DNA of 5,638 nt from JAGQTE01 sp964648005. Lineage in GTDB: Bacteria; Actinomycetota; Acidimicrobiia; Acidimicrobiales; Acidimicrobilacustridaceae. The notes below the pieces were generated by a model, which had not been told where the DNA came from, did not search any database, and was given only the letters and a program-made list of their open reading frames with translations. Both the position numbers and the translations under genes were made by a program. The DNA is taken from NCBI GenBank assembly GCA_964648005.1, contig CAZYKR010000278.1, positions 1-5,638 on the forward strand. Direction: 5' to 3'. The stretch's first letter is position 1. Every line of letters starts with the position of its first letter. Positions 5,475 through 5,638 of the stretch are shown piece after piece.

Positions 5475-5638
5475 TCAGTACAGGCGAGACGCCAGCAGCC
5501 GCCGGTACTGCGCGGTGCGGGGGTCATCGGGACCGAGCAGCTCGAGCAGGTCCACGAACTCCTGGCGCGCGTCGTCGTCGCCCTTGACCCGATCGAGCAG
5601 GTCGTCCAGCTTGGCCGCCACGTCGCCCGACGCCTCGG
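5475..5638 (-). CDS. YbbN/CnoX-like thioredoxin-domain co-chaperone, C-terminal fragment
   Basis: Only the last 53 codons are inside the window; the gene begins beyond the right edge. The visible part is acidic and helical and ends with FVDLLELLGPDDPRTAQYRR followed by LLASRLY. This 'ELLG-P-DDP-YRR-LAS-LY' ending is what I recall for the C-terminal tetratricopeptide-like tail of YbbN/CnoX family proteins, which carry an N-terminal thioredoxin fold and act as holdases or co-chaperones. The thioredoxin domain itself is not in view, so the family call rests on the tail alone. It lies on the same strand as comEA, 139 bases upstream of it, and may be a separate transcription unit. Confidence 0.7.
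   Translation of the reverse strand, partial: EASGDVAAKLDDLLDRVKGDDDARQEFVDLLELLGPDDPRTAQYRRLLASRLY

Noticed and set aside
5336..5527. An upstream extension of comEA in the same frame.
   Set aside because: It would overlap the end of the ybbN-like gene, has unremarkable composition, and the near-ideal Shine-Dalgarno at 5342-5348 points to the GTG at 5335.

Overview
The window is very GC-rich and densely coded, with frequent GTG starts, stop/start overlaps and strong GC bias in third codon positions. This points to a high-GC actinobacterium. The gene order comEA-comEC-(folP)-holA facing a convergent rpsT, with lepA beyond it, is close to the arrangement I recall for mycobacteria and other Actinomycetota. 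The divergence of the proteins would suit an early-branching class such as Acidimicrobiia, but that placement is an inference and not proven by the sequence.

Layout from left to right. The first 73 bases are the 5' end of lepA (elongation factor 4) on the minus strand. A 184-base divergent intergenic region follows, with candidate promoters in both directions and a strong GC hairpin in the rpsT leader. Next is rpsT (ribosomal protein S20) on the plus strand. A 30-base convergent gap holds a stem-loop that reaches into the stop codon of the next gene. From 552 to 5335 lies one minus-strand block, transcribed right to left as comEA, comEC, a dihydropteroate-synthase-family gene resembling mycobacterial FolP2, and holA (DNA polymerase III delta). 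The junctions are a 4-base GTGA overlap, a 22-base gap with its own Shine-Dalgarno, and a 4-base ATGA overlap, so this is almost certainly one translationally coupled operon. A 139-base leader precedes comEA. The right edge carries the 3' end of a minus-strand gene resembling the C-terminus of YbbN/CnoX thioredoxin-like co-chaperones.

Functionally, comEA and comEC encode a membrane-anchored DNA receptor and the inner-membrane channel for single-stranded DNA uptake. holA supplies the clamp-loader subunit, and rpsT and lepA belong to translation. The DHPS-like gene is the unexpected member. It keeps the family fold motifs but lacks the Ser-Thr-Arg substrate loop of classical folate-pathway DHPS. 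ComEC ends in a shortened remnant of the metallo-beta-lactamase domain without its metal ligands. I see no mobile element, CRISPR array, tRNA or rRNA, and no clearly new defence or biosynthetic system. The DHPS-like insertion in the competence/clamp-loader operon is the feature most worth pursuing.
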